Notes: generated by a model not told the origin, from the sequence alone. 64,000 bases of DNA from Rhizobium sp. Q54 (GCA_945861265.1 CAMAUC010000005.1:33959-97958), one strand, 5' to 3'; shown: positions 17,701 through 27,435, counted from the stretch's first letter. Made by a program: numbers and translations.

Positions 17701-20700
17701 CTATTCCGCCGCCTTGAGGAAGGACGCGGCACCGGCACGGAATTGCTCGGTCAGCGCCTGTTCCTCGGCTTTGGCGACGGCGAGCGTGCGTTGCTTGATT
17801 GGTCCAAAGCCACGAATTTTTTCCGGGACTGAGGCCAACGCAACCGCCGTCGCATGATTGAGCGGCGTCAGCTCGGCCAGGATCGTCTCTAGCTTGTCAC
17901 GGTACTCCACCACCAGCCTGCGTTCCATCCGGCGTTCTTCGGTGTAGCCGAACGGATCGAGCGGCGTGCCGCGCAGGAACTTGAATTTCGCCAGCACAGC
18001 GAATGCTTTCAGCATCCACGGGCCGAACGACATCTTTTTCGGCTCGCCGGTTGCCGGATCGACCTTGGCGAGCAGCGGCGGCGCCAGGTGGAATTCAAAG
18101 CGCAGGTCTCCGGCAGCGAAAGTCGACTTCACGCGCTCGATAAATGACGTGTCGGTATAAAGCCGCGCGACTTCGTATTCGTCCTTGTAGGCCATCAGCT
18201 TGAACAGATAGCGCGCCACCGCTTCCGACAGCGCGCTCTGCCCCGCCGCCTTCTCCGCCTCGGTGGCAACGACCTTGTCGACAAAGGCGCGATAACGCCG
18301 CGCATAGCGCGCGCTCTGATAGGCGGTGAGGAAAGCAACGCGGCGCGCGACGGTTTCGTCGAAACTCTGCGACAACCGCAGCGAGTCGTTTTCTTCCGCC
18401 GGACGCGGTGCGATCAAAGACTCGACCGCCGCCGGGTCGACCGCGGCGCGGCGTCCATAGCGGAACGCGGCGATGTTCATCGCCACCGCCTCGCCATTCA
18501 TCTCAATGGCTTTCTCGACCGCCTCCGCCGACAACGGCAGACCGCCGTTCTGGTAGGCATAGCCGAGCATGAACATGTTGGCGCCGATGGAATTGCCAAG
18601 AAGCGCGGTCGCCAGACGCGTGGCGTCGACAAAATGACTGCGGTCACGACCGGCGGTGCCGACGATGGCGCGCTTGAGCTTTTCGGTCGGCAGCGAGAAG
18701 TCGGCATTTCGGGTGAAATCGCCGGGCTGGAATTCGGCGGTGTTGACGATCATGCGGGTATTGCCCGGTTTGATGGCGCCCAGCACCTTTTTCGAGCCGA
18801 CCACGACGATGTCACCGCCGAGCACGAGATCGGCGCCGCCCGCGGCGACGCGGATGGCGTGAATGTCGTCCGGCGTATTGGCGATGCGAATATGGCTGTA
18901 TACCGCGCCGCCTTTCTGGGCGAGACCGGCCATGTCGATGATGCCGACACCCTTGCCTTCGAGATGCGCCGCCATGCCGACGATGGCGCCGATGGTGACA
19001 ATGCCAGTGCCGCCGATGCCGGTGACGATGATGCCGTAGGGATGATTGATCAGCGGCACGGAAGGCGCCGGCAAGGCAGGCCAACCGGCCGGCTCGGCGA
19101 TGCCCTCGCCTCTTTTCAGTTTGGCGCCGTGCACCGTGACGAAGGACGGGCAGAAGCCCTTCACGCAGGAATAGTCCTTGTTGCAGCTCGACTGGTCGAT
19201 GGTGCGCTTGCGGCCCCATTCGGTGGTGAGAGGCTGCACCGACACGCAATTCGATTTGACGCCGCAGTCGCCGCAGCCTTCGCAGACCAGATCGTTGATG
19301 ACGACGCGCTTGTCCGGATCGGGGAAGGTGCCGCGCTTGCGGCGGCGGCGCTTCTCGGCGGCGCAGGTCTGGTCGTAGATCAGGATGCTGACGCCGGAAA
19401 CCGTCGCCAGGTCGCGCTGCAACGCATCGAGATCGTCGCGATGGTGAATGGTCAGGCCTTTCGGCCATTCAATATCGCTCGGATATTTATCCGGTTCGTC
19501 GGTGACGACGATGATGCGCTTGGCGCCTTCGGCCGCCACCTGCGCCGCGATCTGCGGCACGGTGAGGCCGCCTTCGTGGTGCTGGCCGCCGGTCATCGCC
19601 ACCGCATCGTTGTAGAGAATCTTGTAGGTCATGGTCACGCCGGAGGCGATCGCGGCGCGAATGGCGAGATAGCCGGAGTGATTGTAGGTACCGTCGCCGA
19701 GATTCTGGAACACATGGTCGCGCTTGGAGAACGGCGCTTCACCGATCCAGTTGGCGCCTTCGCCACCCATCTGCGTAAAGCCGAGCGTTTTGCGCTCCAT
19801 CCATTGCGACATGAAGTGGCAGCCGATGCCGGCATAGGCGCGACTGCCTTCCGGCACGCGGGTCGAAGTGTTGTGCGGACAGCCGGAGCAGAAATACGGA
19901 ACGCGCAAGGCGACGTCGCCGGTATCGTGCAATATCTGCTGCGCCGACTTCAGCCGCGCGACATTGGCCGCCATCTCGTTATTGGCGCCGAGCTTGAGAA
20001 TGCGTTCGCCGATGGCGATGGCGATGTCGTTGGCATCGAGTGCGCCCTTGACCGGGAACAGCCAGTTGCCGTTCTCGTCTTTCTTGCCGATGCAAACCGG
20101 TTGATTGACCGTGCCGTAGAGCTCCTCGCGCACCTGGACTTCGATCAGCGAGCGCTTTTCCTCGACGACGATGATAAGATCGAGCCCGGCGGCGAATTCC
20201 AGCAATTCCGCGCGCGGAATCGGCCAGACGCAGCCGATCTTGAACAGTCGCACGCCGATGTCGTTGCACTTGATTTCGTCGAGACCGAGTTCGTCGAAGG
20301 CCTGACGTACATCGAGATAGGCCTTGCCTGTCGTAATGATGCCTATCTTCGGCGTGCGGCCGCCCGACATGATCGTCTTGTTGATCTTGTTGGCGCGCAC
20401 GAAGGCCAGCATGGCGTCGCGCTTGTAGTCGTGCAGGCGCGCTTCCTGGCCGAGGATGGTGTCGACCAGACGCACATTGAGGCCACCCTCGGGCATGACG
20501 AAGTCGGTCGGGGTCACGATATTCAGACGCTCGAGCGAGCCATCGATCACGCCGGTCGACTCGACCGTCTCGTGCATGCATTTGAGCGCGGTCCAGGTGC
20601 CGGTGTAGCGCGACATCGCCCAGCCGAGCTGCGCGTAGTCGACAATCTCCTGCACGCCGGCCGGATTGAGGATCGGCATCATCACGTCGACGAAATGGAA

Positions 20701-21180
20701 TTCGGATTGGTGCGCGGTGGTGGAGGATTCGGCGGTGTGGTCGTCGCCCATCAGCGCCAGCACGCCGCCGTTCTTCGAAGTGCCGGCGAGATTGGCATGG
20801 CGGAAGACGTCGCCGGAGCGATCGACGCCCGGGCCTTTGCCGTACCACAAGCCGAAAACGCCATCGAACTTGCCTTCGCCGCGCAATTCGGCCTGCTGCG
20901 CGCCCCAGACGGCGGTGGCGGCGAGTTCCTCGTTCAATCCGGGAAGGAATTTGACGTCGGCGGCGGCCAGTTCGCGCCCCGCGCGCATGAACTGCTGGTC
21001 CAAACCGCCCAAAGGCGAACCGCGATAGCCGGTGAGATAGCCGCCGGTGTTCAGGCCGGCACGGCGGTCGCGCTCCTTCTGCATCAGAATGGCGCGGATC
21101 AGGGCCTGATAGCCGGTCACGAGAACGTGCGACTGGTTGAGGTCATATTTGTCGGCGAGACTGACCGGTTTGAGCGTCAT
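17701..21180 (-). CDS. Indolepyruvate ferredoxin oxidoreductase, fused alpha-beta type
   Basis: 1159 residues from ATG 21180 (the frame opens at 21234 but the conserved start is MTLKPVSLADKYDLNQSHVL). N-terminal TPP/pyrimidine and core domains include RGSPLGGLDQQF and CSGCPHNTSTRVP with ADNGT-like YAGIGCHFM. A ferredoxin-like segment has CEGCGDCGVKSNC and CNKDYSCVKGFCP. The gamma domain shows GIGGTGIVTIGAIVGMAAHL and GLAQKGGAVYSHIRI, then the DUF6537-type C-terminus. It oxidatively decarboxylates aryl or branched 2-oxoacids to acyl-CoA with ferredoxin. Its position beside the acid-uptake operon suggests linked amino acid or aromatic catabolism. Confidence 0.92.
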   Translation of the reverse strand: MTLKPVSLADKYDLNQSHVLVTGYQALIRAILMQKERDRRAGLNTGGYLTGYRGSPLGGLDQQFMRAGRELAAADVKFLPGLNEELAATAVWGAQQAELRGEGKFDGVFGLWYGKGPGVDRSGDVFRHANLAGTSKNGGVLALMGDDHTAESSTTAHQSEFHFVDVMMPILNPAGVQEIVDYAQLGWAMSRYTGTWTALKCMHETVESTGVIDGSLERLNIVTPTDFVMPEGGLNVRLVDTILGQEARLHDYKRDAMLAFVRANKINKTIMSGGRTPKIGIITTGKAYLDVRQAFDELGLDEIKCNDIGVRLFKIGCVWPIPRAELLEFAAGLDLIIVVEEKRSLIEVQVREELYGTVNQPVCIGKKDENGNWLFPVKGALDANDIAIAIGERILKLGANNEMAANVARLKSAQQILHDTGDVALRVPYFCSGCPHNTSTRVPEGSRAYAGIGCHFMSQWMERKTLGFTQMGGEGANWIGEAPFSKRDHVFQNLGDGTYNHSGYLAIRAAIASGVTMTYKILYNDAVAMTGGQHHEGGLTVPQIAAQVAAEGAKRIIVVTDEPDKYPSDIEWPKGLTIHHRDDLDALQRDLATVSGVSILIYDQTCAAEKRRRRKRGTFPDPDKRVVINDLVCEGCGDCGVKSNCVSVQPLTTEWGRKRTIDQSSCNKDYSCVKGFCPSFVTVHGAKLKRGEGIAEPAGWPALPAPSVPLINHPYGIIVTGIGGTGIVTIGAIVGMAAHLEGKGVGIIDMAGLAQKGGAVYSHIRIANTPDDIHAIRVAAGGADLVLGGDIVVVGSKKVLGAIKPGNTRMIVNTAEFQPGDFTRNADFSLPTEKLKRAIVGTAGRDRSHFVDATRLATALLGNSIGANMFMLGYAYQNGGLPLSAEAVEKAIEMNGEAVAMNIAAFRYGRRAAVDPAAVESLIAPRPAEENDSLRLSQSFDETVARRVAFLTAYQSARYARRYRAFVDKVVATEAEKAAGQSALSEAVARYLFKLMAYKDEYEVARLYTDTSFIERVKSTFAAGDLRFEFHLAPPLLAKVDPATGEPKKMSFGPWMLKAFAVLAKFKFLRGTPLDPFGYTEERRMERRLVVEYRDKLETILAELTPLNHATAVALASVPEKIRGFGPIKQRTLAVAKAEEQALTEQFRAGAASFLKAAE

Positions 21181-21498
21181 CAGAGGGCCCTTTGGGTGGC
21201 CTTTGGCCAATGCGGCATTGTCGAAAAAGACCATCGAACCGGCGTCGACGTCTCTCTCATATAGGCTACGGCGGCGTTAGGCAAAGCCGCTGGAACTCGA
21301 ATAAAAGCTTACACCGCATCGGCTTTCGGTCAATTTCGTTTGCAGCATGCGGCGGAGAAGGATGTTTCAGCGGCATCGCATTTGACGCAGTTTGGCGCAA
21401 CGCAGCAAACGGCCCGCAGCAATACAGCCTCCTAACGAAGCATCTGGTCAAATCGTGGGCGCTCTGTAATAGGGGTTCGCCAGCCGGGACTTTTTTCA
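21181..21498. other. Intergenic region between divergent genes
   Basis: 318 bp separating the oxidoreductase (minus) from the MFS gene (plus), so it should hold both promoters. On the minus strand TTGACC (plus 21328-21333) is followed 16 bases later by TAAGCT, a weak candidate promoter for the oxidoreductase. I see no repeat, RNA or convincing small gene here. Confidence 0.4.
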
Positions 21499-22722
21499 AT
21501 GCTGCAATCGCCGTCATCGTCCATCGAAACCAGGGCGTCGTGGGTTGTCGCCAGCGCGGCGCTTTGCGCACTTATGTTATCGTCCGGAGCCGCCTGGATC
21601 GCGGCGGTCGCGCTCAAGGATATCGCCGCGGAAGTCGACGGCGTACGCTCGATTCCGGCGCTGGCCAGCGCTTTGGCCTGGTTCGGTTCCGGCATCGGCG
21701 GCATCATGATGGGCCGGATCGCCGATCGTATCGGTACGCGATGGACCGTTGCCTTCGGCGCGGTGATGATCGCGGTCGGTCTGGCGCTGTCGAGCCTGGG
21801 GCCGTCCTGGCCGCTGTGGATCGGTCACGGCCTGTTCATCGGCCTGATCGGCTTCGGCGGCATCAATGCGCCGCTTTATGTTTACGTCAGCCGCTGGTTC
21901 GACAAACGCCGCGGCTCGGCGCTGGCGCTGATTTCGAGCGGCACCTATCTTGCCGGCGCGTTATGGCCGCCGGTGTTCGAGCGCGCCATCGCCGCGCTTG
22001 GCTGGCGCGAGACCATGCTGTGGTACGCTTTGCTCGAAGGCGCGGTCGTCGTGTCGATCGCGCTGATCTTTTTCAGGCACCCGCCGGAAGTCATTCAGCC
22101 CGCGCCCGCGCCGGTTCCCGGCAGCGCCCCGGCGCGCGTCCTCGGCCTGCCGCCTAATCTCGTCTTCGGCGCGATGTGCGTGGCAGCGATCATGTGCTGC
22201 ATTCCGATGGCGATGCCGCAGGGCCACCTCGTCGCCTTCTGCAGCGACCTCGGCATCAGCCGCTCGGTCGGCGCGGTGATGTTGTCGGTGCTGCTCGGCA
22301 CCGCCTTTCTCAGCCGGCAGATCTGGGGCGCGGTGTCTGACCGCATCGGCGGACTGACCACTGTGCTGGTCGGCTCGCTGTGGCAATGCGCGGCGATGAT
22401 CGCTTTCCTGCTGACGCAGAGCGAGGTCGGCCTGTTCACGGTGTCGGCCGTGTTCGGCCTGGGCTTTTCCGGCATCATCCCGGCCTACGTGCTGGCGTTG
22501 CGTGAGATGTTTCCGGCGTCGCAGGCCTCGTGGCGCATCCCGACGCTGTTGATGTTCACCGCGCTCGGCATGGCGTCGGGCGGCTGGCTGGCCGGACTTT
22601 TGTACGATCATTTCGGCTATTACGCGCCGGCCTTCGCCGTCGGCGTCGGCGCCAATCTCATCAACCTGACGATTGTCGGCACGCTGGTGGCGCGCCGGCG
22701 CTGGCGCGCGAATTACGTATGA
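21499..22722 (+). CDS. MFS transporter (monocarboxylate-type)
   Basis: 407 residues with about 12 hydrophobic segments. The loop 2-3 signature GRIADRIGTRW follows helix 2 and GAVSDRIGGLTT occupies the equivalent place in the second half. The overall look (GSGIGGIMMGRIADR, YVSRWFDKRRGSALALISSGTYL) matches the monocarboxylate/oxalate branch of MFS carriers in the inner membrane. Substrate unknown; it is followed by a Bug-type binding protein gene, and both fit carboxylate scavenging. No neighbour overlaps it. Confidence 0.85.
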   Translation: MLQSPSSSIETRASWVVASAALCALMLSSGAAWIAAVALKDIAAEVDGVRSIPALASALAWFGSGIGGIMMGRIADRIGTRWTVAFGAVMIAVGLALSSLGPSWPLWIGHGLFIGLIGFGGINAPLYVYVSRWFDKRRGSALALISSGTYLAGALWPPVFERAIAALGWRETMLWYALLEGAVVVSIALIFFRHPPEVIQPAPAPVPGSAPARVLGLPPNLVFGAMCVAAIMCCIPMAMPQGHLVAFCSDLGISRSVGAVMLSVLLGTAFLSRQIWGAVSDRIGGLTTVLVGSLWQCAAMIAFLLTQSEVGLFTVSAVFGLGFSGIIPAYVLALREMFPASQASWRIPTLLMFTALGMASGGWLAGLLYDHFGYYAPAFAVGVGANLINLTIVGTLVARRRWRANYV

Positions 22723-22818
22723 TTGCGTAGCGCGAACCTCTGGTGAAGCATCTCGAACCGTGAAACATTTGCCCCCAATAGAACGCCCGCCGGGGCGTAT
22801 CGCATATGGGGAAACGCC

Positions 22819-23814
22819 ATGAGCACCGATCGTCACGCTTTTTTCGCCGCCGTTATCGTCGCAACCGCGCTGGCCGCGGGCGCGGCCGTCACCGCACCGC
22901 CAGTCTTAGCGCAGAGCTATCCGACGCATCCGATCCGCCTGATCGTGCCCTACCCGCCAGGTGGCGGCACCGATTTCTTCGCCCGCGTGGTGGCGACCGA
23001 GATGGGCGCTGGCCTTGGCCAGACCGTCGTGGTCGAGAACCGTCCCGGCGCCGGCACTCTTATCGGCGCCGAGGCCGTCGCACGCGCGCAGCCCGACGGC
23101 TACACGTTCTTGCTCGGCGACACGTCGACCTATGCCTCGAACCGCAGCCTTTACGCCAAACTGCCTTACGATGCCGACAAGGACTTCGCGCCGGTGACGT
23201 TGACCGGGCGCTTCGCCATCGTGCTGCTGGTCAACACCGACAAGCTCAAGGTCAATTCGGTTAAGGAATTGATCGACGCCGCGAAGAAATCGCCGGGCGC
23301 CATCGACTATGGCAGCGCCGGCATCGGCAGCCCGTTCCATCTCGCCGGCGAACTGTTCGCGCAAGGCGCAGGCGTCAAGCTCAACCATGTTCCGTATAAA
23401 GGCGCGGCGCCGGCAATCCAGGATCTCGTCTCCGGCCAGATCGGCATGATGTTCGTCGACTACGCCACCGCGCGCGGCCAACTGGCCATGAAGCAGATCA
23501 AGGCGATCGCGGTTGCGTCGCCCGGCGAGTTCGCTGGCCTGCCCGGAGTGCCGCCGGTGTCCAAGGATGTGCCGGGCTTCGAGGCATGGGCCTGGCAGGG
23601 CTTTGCCGTCCCGGCGGCGACGCCGAAAGACGCGATCGCCAAACTCAATGCCGCTTACGCCAAGGCGGTTGGCAATGCCGAGATCAAGCAGAAGCTGATC
23701 GGCGCCGGCATCGATCCGCTGCAAAGCTCGCCCGCCGAAATGGCCGCCTACATCAAGAGCGAAGCGGCCAAGTGGGAAAAGGTGATCAAGACGGCGGGCA
23801 TCAAGCTGGATTGA
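22819..23814 (+). CDS. Bug/TctC-family tripartite tricarboxylate transporter substrate-binding protein
   Basis: 331 residues with a signal peptide (hydrophobic core ATALAAGAAVTAPPVLAQ). The family start YPTHPIRLIVPYPPGGGTDFFAR is clear, followed by VVVENRPGAGTLIGAEAVA and LNHVPYKGAAPAIQDLVSGQIG. Bug proteins bind carboxylates in the periplasm. No tctA/tctB membrane gene is adjacent, so it is an orphan binding protein, as is frequent in this lineage. A ribosome site GGGGAAACGCC precedes the ATG. Confidence 0.93.
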   Translation: MSTDRHAFFAAVIVATALAAGAAVTAPPVLAQSYPTHPIRLIVPYPPGGGTDFFARVVATEMGAGLGQTVVVENRPGAGTLIGAEAVARAQPDGYTFLLGDTSTYASNRSLYAKLPYDADKDFAPVTLTGRFAIVLLVNTDKLKVNSVKELIDAAKKSPGAIDYGSAGIGSPFHLAGELFAQGAGVKLNHVPYKGAAPAIQDLVSGQIGMMFVDYATARGQLAMKQIKAIAVASPGEFAGLPGVPPVSKDVPGFEAWAWQGFAVPAATPKDAIAKLNAAYAKAVGNAEIKQKLIGAGIDPLQSSPAEMAAYIKSEAAKWEKVIKTAGIKLD

Positions 23815-23820
23815 GATTAA

Positions 23821-23908
23821 GTCGTCATGCCCGCGCAGGCGGGCATCCAGCAATTTCTTGATTCTCAGCAAATAAGAGCTGGATCCCCGCCTTCGCGGGG
23901 ATGACAAC
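23821..23908. repeat. Palindromic repeat pair, class C-like, between convergent genes
   Basis: Two GC-rich hairpin units in inverted orientation (CGTCATGCCCGCGCAGGCGGGCAT near 23823 and GGATCCCCGCCTTCGCGGGGATGAC near 23881) flank about 35 bp of AT-richer sequence. The right end touches the minus-strand stop of dctP (CTA at 23908-23910). It may terminate transcription from both sides. Confidence 0.8.
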
Positions 23909-24843
23909 TAGGCCTTCGGCACCATTTTAAACATCGCCTCGCCGTATAGGCCGCGCGCCTCGGCGAGCAGCGGCTGCACGGCGGCGACGAAGGCGTCGTG
24001 CTCGGCGTTCGACAACTCGACGATCTCGCAGCCGGCCGCTTCGATCGCCTGGCGCGACTGCGTGTTCTCCTCGACCGCGAGCTGGCGCTGGAACGCCACT
24101 GCCTCGGTGACCGCATCGCGCATGGCCTGCTGCAAATCCGCCGGCCAGGCGTCGAACGAGGCGCGGTGCAGGAAGATCGGCCGCGAAATATAGAAGTGCG
24201 ATGTCAGCGTGTGGTACTTGTGAAAGTTATGCACGCCATAGGTGACCGTATTGGCGAGCGGATTTTCCTGCGCATCCAATGTGCCGGCCTTGATCATGGC
24301 GATGGCCTCGGTGAGGTCCATGCGCATCGCCTGCGCACCGAGTAGTTCGAAGGTGCGGCGCTGGATTTCGCTCGGCAGCACGCGAATCTTCATGCCCTTC
24401 ATGTCGGCCGGCAAATGAATCGGCCGCAGCTTGTTGGAGATGTGGCGGAAGCCGTTCTCGAACCAGCCAAGAATACGGTAGCCGACGCTGGCCTCTATCT
24501 TTTGCGCAAGGAAGCGGCCGAGATCGCCGTCCATCGCGCCGCGCGCCTGCGCGTTGTCGGCGAACAAAAACGGCAGATCGACGAAGCCCAATTCCGGCAC
24601 GCGGTCGGTCAGATAGCTCGACGACTGATAGCCGAGCGTGATCTCGCCGCTCTCGACCAATGTGAGAATGTCCTCGGCCTTGTGGCCGTGATCCATGATG
24701 TTCCAGATGTAGTCAACCGAGATGCGGCCGCCGAACTGCGCTTGCAGCGTGTTGCCGATGAGCTTGAGCGATTTGCTGAAGCCGGTATTGGCCGGGCCGT
24801 AGCCGCCCATGACGATTTTGATCGGCGTCGACTGAACTGGCAT
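23908..24843 (-). CDS. dctP: TRAP-type substrate-binding protein (DctP family) lacking a signal peptide
   Basis: 311 residues. DctP family blocks: YIWNIMDHGHKAEDILTLVESGEI, LGFVDLPFLFADNAQARGAM, GWFENGFRHISNKLRPIHLPADMKGMKIRVLPSE and TLDAQENPLANTVTYG. The last is the ligand-contacting region of C4-dicarboxylate-type TRAP proteins. Translation starts directly at mature-like sequence (MPVQSTPIKIVMGGYG). An in-frame TGA lies two codons upstream of the ATG, and no hydrophobic leader is encoded in any frame of the 75-bp gap, so the protein appears non-exported. The matching DctQM genes are 2.6 kb upstream on the same strand. Confidence 0.85.
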   Translation of the reverse strand: MPVQSTPIKIVMGGYGPANTGFSKSLKLIGNTLQAQFGGRISVDYIWNIMDHGHKAEDILTLVESGEITLGYQSSSYLTDRVPELGFVDLPFLFADNAQARGAMDGDLGRFLAQKIEASVGYRILGWFENGFRHISNKLRPIHLPADMKGMKIRVLPSEIQRRTFELLGAQAMRMDLTEAIAMIKAGTLDAQENPLANTVTYGVHNFHKYHTLTSHFYISRPIFLHRASFDAWPADLQQAMRDAVTEAVAFQRQLAVEENTQSRQAIEAAGCEIVELSNAEHDAFVAAVQPLLAEARGLYGEAMFKMVPKA

Positions 24844-24918
24844 GTTTCACGTCCTGAAAGCGCCGATGCCCGGCGCGCCGGACATTAGCCACGCTTTGCC
24901 CAGAAGTGAAAGAGCAGA

Positions 24919-26142
24919 CTACGGCGCGTTCTTGCGCCCCTCGCCCGGACCCCATTGCCAGAAGTCGCGGCCCTCATTGCGCATGAATTTCGCCAGCACC
25001 ATCATGTGCACTTCGGAGGCGCCGTCGACGAGCTTGGCCGAACGCGCGTAGCGATAAATCCACTCGACCACCGTGTCCTTGGAATAGCCGCGCGCGCCCT
25101 GCAACTGGATCGCCATATCGGCGGCGCGGTGCAGCGTCTCGGCGACATGGACCTTGGCCATCGACACTTCCTTGCGGGCGCGGCCGCCTTGATCGAGCAT
25201 CCAGGCGGCGTGCATAGTGAGCAGGCGGCCAATCTGGATCTGCTGGCCGATCTCGCCGAGCTTCATCTGCACGCTTTCGCGATCGGCAAGCTTGATGCCG
25301 AAGCCTTCGCGCTCGGCGACATAGGCTTGCGCGATCTCGACGCAGCGTTTGGCGAAGCCGGTCCAGCGCATGCAATGCGTCAGTCGCGCCGGCCCAAGCC
25401 GCACCTGCATCAGGCGCAAGCCCTCGCCCTCGCCCATCAATATGTTTTCTTCCGGAATTTCGAGGCCGTCGAATTCCAGCTCGCAATGACCGCCATGCTC
25501 TTCCGGGCCCATGATCGGAATGCGGCGGACGATGCGCCAGCCCGGCTGGTCCTTGTGATACAGAAACGCGGTGAGGCCCTTGCGCGCGTCGTCGGAGGTG
25601 CGCGCCATCAAAATGAAATGCGCCGCGCCGTCGGCCCCGGTGATGAACCATTTGCGGCCGCTGATAATGTATTTGTCGCCACGCTTTTCGGCGCGGGTGC
25701 GGATCATGGTCGGATCGGAGCCGCCGCCCGGCGACGGTTCGGTCATGGCGAAAGCGGAACGCACCTTGCCGGCAACAAGCGGCGCCAGCCATTTGTCCTT
25801 CTGCGCCTGCGTACCGGCAAGCCGCAGCATGTTCATGTTGCCGTCATCCGGCGCCATGCAGTGGATCGCCAAAGGCCCGAAGATCGAGCGCGCGGCTTCC
25901 TCGTAAACCGCCGCCCAGGCGACCATCGGCAACTCCATGCCGCCATATTCCTTCGGCGCCTGCGGCGCCCAAAGCCCGGCGGCGCGCGCCTTGACGCGGA
26001 CCGCTTCGAGACGGTCGTGCGGGATGTTCTCGTTGTCGGCGAAATTGGCCGGGTCTTTTTCCAGCGGCAGCACATGTTCGTCGATGAAGGCGCGAACCTT
26101 GAGGCGCAGCGCTTCGATTTCAGGCGAGAGTGAGAAGTCCAT
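24919..26142 (-). CDS. Acyl-CoA dehydrogenase
   Basis: 407 residues, full length. The FAD/substrate signature FAMTEPSPGGGSDPTMIRT is followed by KWFITGADGAAHFILMARTS. The C-terminal FAD contact region reads LQGARGYSKDTVVEWIYRYARSAKLVDGASEVH. These flavoenzymes introduce an alpha-beta double bond into acyl-CoA in beta-oxidation-like pathways. A good ribosome site (AAGGAAAC) precedes the ATG. The gene lies 42 bp after the SDR gene and 75 bp before dctP on the same strand, suggesting a catabolic operon fed by the TRAP system. Confidence 0.93.
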   Translation of the reverse strand: MDFSLSPEIEALRLKVRAFIDEHVLPLEKDPANFADNENIPHDRLEAVRVKARAAGLWAPQAPKEYGGMELPMVAWAAVYEEAARSIFGPLAIHCMAPDDGNMNMLRLAGTQAQKDKWLAPLVAGKVRSAFAMTEPSPGGGSDPTMIRTRAEKRGDKYIISGRKWFITGADGAAHFILMARTSDDARKGLTAFLYHKDQPGWRIVRRIPIMGPEEHGGHCELEFDGLEIPEENILMGEGEGLRLMQVRLGPARLTHCMRWTGFAKRCVEIAQAYVAEREGFGIKLADRESVQMKLGEIGQQIQIGRLLTMHAAWMLDQGGRARKEVSMAKVHVAETLHRAADMAIQLQGARGYSKDTVVEWIYRYARSAKLVDGASEVHMMVLAKFMRNEGRDFWQWGPGEGRKNAP

Positions 26143-26184
26143 GACGTTTCCTTTTCATCCCGATTTATTCGCGGGATTAGCAGC

Positions 26185-26961
26185 TCAAGCGATCTTCACC
26201 ACCTGCCCACCATCGACAACAATCGTCGCGCCGGCCATGTAGGCGCCCGCGTCCGACACCAGCAACAGTAGCGCGCCGTCGAGATCGCCCTCATTGCCGA
26301 AGCGGCCCATGGGAATATCCCGTTTCAAGGCCTGACCTGCCTCGCTTTCGAGATAGGTGTCATTGATCTCGGTCACGAACCAGCCCGGCGCGATGGCGTT
26401 GACCCGCACGCCCTTGAAGGCCAGCTCCACCGACAACGCCTTGGTGGTCTGCACCACCGCCGCCTTGGCGACCGCGTAGGCCGCCGTTCCCTTGGACACG
26501 CCGAAACCGAGCACCGAAGCGATGTTGACGATGGCGCCCGGTTTCTTGGCCGCAATCATGCGGCGGGCCGCTTCCTGCGCCCAATAGAACACCGCGTCGA
26601 GATCGACGCCGAGCACGCGCCGCCATTCTTCGGGGGTGACATCGGTGGCGCGCACCGACTGCTGCGCCACGCCGGCATTGTTGACGAGGATGGTGACAGT
26701 GCCGAAGGCCTTTTCGGCCGCATCGAAGGCGGCGACCATCGCGGCGCGGTCGGTGACGTCGGCCTCGATGGCGAGCGCCTTGCCGCCCTTGGCTTCAATC
26801 TCCTGTTGCAAATCGAGCAGCCGGTCGGTGCGCCGCGCCACCAAAGCCACCGCCGCGCCGTTATCGGCGAGCGCGCGAGCGAATTGCTGGCCGAGCCCGC
26901 TCGACGCGCCGGTCACCAGCGCGACGCGGCCGGTGAGATTGAACATATCGGCGGCTTTCAT
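26185..26961 (-). CDS. SDR-family oxidoreductase
   Basis: 258 residues from ATG 26961 (MKAADMFNLTGRVALVTG). An upstream extension to 27144 is non-conserved and would overlap dgkA. The Rossmann motif is TGASSGLG, with NNAG later and the catalytic pair Tyr-x-x-x-Lys in AAYAVAKAAVVQ. The C-terminal AGATIVVDGGQVVKIA is typical of FabG-like SDRs. A 3-hydroxyacyl-CoA or alcohol dehydrogenase role beside the acyl-CoA dehydrogenase is inferred from context only. Confidence 0.9.
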   Translation of the reverse strand: MKAADMFNLTGRVALVTGASSGLGQQFARALADNGAAVALVARRTDRLLDLQQEIEAKGGKALAIEADVTDRAAMVAAFDAAEKAFGTVTILVNNAGVAQQSVRATDVTPEEWRRVLGVDLDAVFYWAQEAARRMIAAKKPGAIVNIASVLGFGVSKGTAAYAVAKAAVVQTTKALSVELAFKGVRVNAIAPGWFVTEINDTYLESEAGQALKRDIPMGRFGNEGDLDGALLLLVSDAGAYMAGATIVVDGGQVVKIA

Positions 26962-27033
26962 TCGACGTCCTCTGCGATAGGGCTGTTCTGCGCGGGAGAA
27001 ACCTACATCGGCATGGCGGGATGGACACCATAA

Positions 27034-27435
27034 ATGATGCTGGCTAGGTTGGCCGCCTTGCGCAAGACGGGGCGGACAAATTGCTTGCATAGAATTTGGC
27101 GTGCGACCATCAACAGCTGGAAGGGCCTTCTTGCTGCGGCGCAATCGGACCTGGCCGTTCGCCAGGAGCTTGTGCTGCTGGCGCTGTCGATCCCGCTATC
27201 GCTGTTCTTGACCCCGGACTTTCCCAAGCGTCTGGCGCTGGTCGGCTCGCTGGTCTTCGTCATGGTGGTCGAGTTGCTAAATACCGCCATCGAGAAACTT
27301 TGCGACCGCCTCACCGCCGAACAGGACCCCGCCATCGGCCGCGTCAAGGACATGGCGTCGGCCGCCGTCGGCCTGTCGCTCCTGTTGGCCGGCGCGATCT
27401 GGCTCTGGGTCGTGATCGAGTGGGTGTGGCGCTAG
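27034..27435 (+). CDS. dgkA: Diacylglycerol kinase (prokaryotic, integral membrane)
   Basis: 133 residues with three hydrophobic helices, the DgkA size and topology. The family signature is FVMVVELLNTAIEKLCDRL, containing the catalytic and metal-binding glutamates and the invariant Asn. An N-terminal block NSWKGLLAAAQSDLAVRQEL matches the amphipathic surface region. DgkA phosphorylates diacylglycerol from glucan or LPS modification to recycle it to phosphatidate at the inner membrane. It is a single plus-strand gene between minus-strand catabolic and TRAP genes. Confidence 0.93.
   Translation: MMLARLAALRKTGRTNCLHRIWRATINSWKGLLAAAQSDLAVRQELVLLALSIPLSLFLTPDFPKRLALVGSLVFVMVVELLNTAIEKLCDRLTAEQDPAIGRVKDMASAAVGLSLLLAGAIWLWVVIEWVWR

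Noticed and set aside
18634..21264. An 876-codon open frame antisense to the indolepyruvate oxidoreductase.
   Set aside because: It lies entirely opposite a full-length conserved enzyme and arises from high GC at third positions; composition (His, Arg, Ala-rich) is that of shadow frames.
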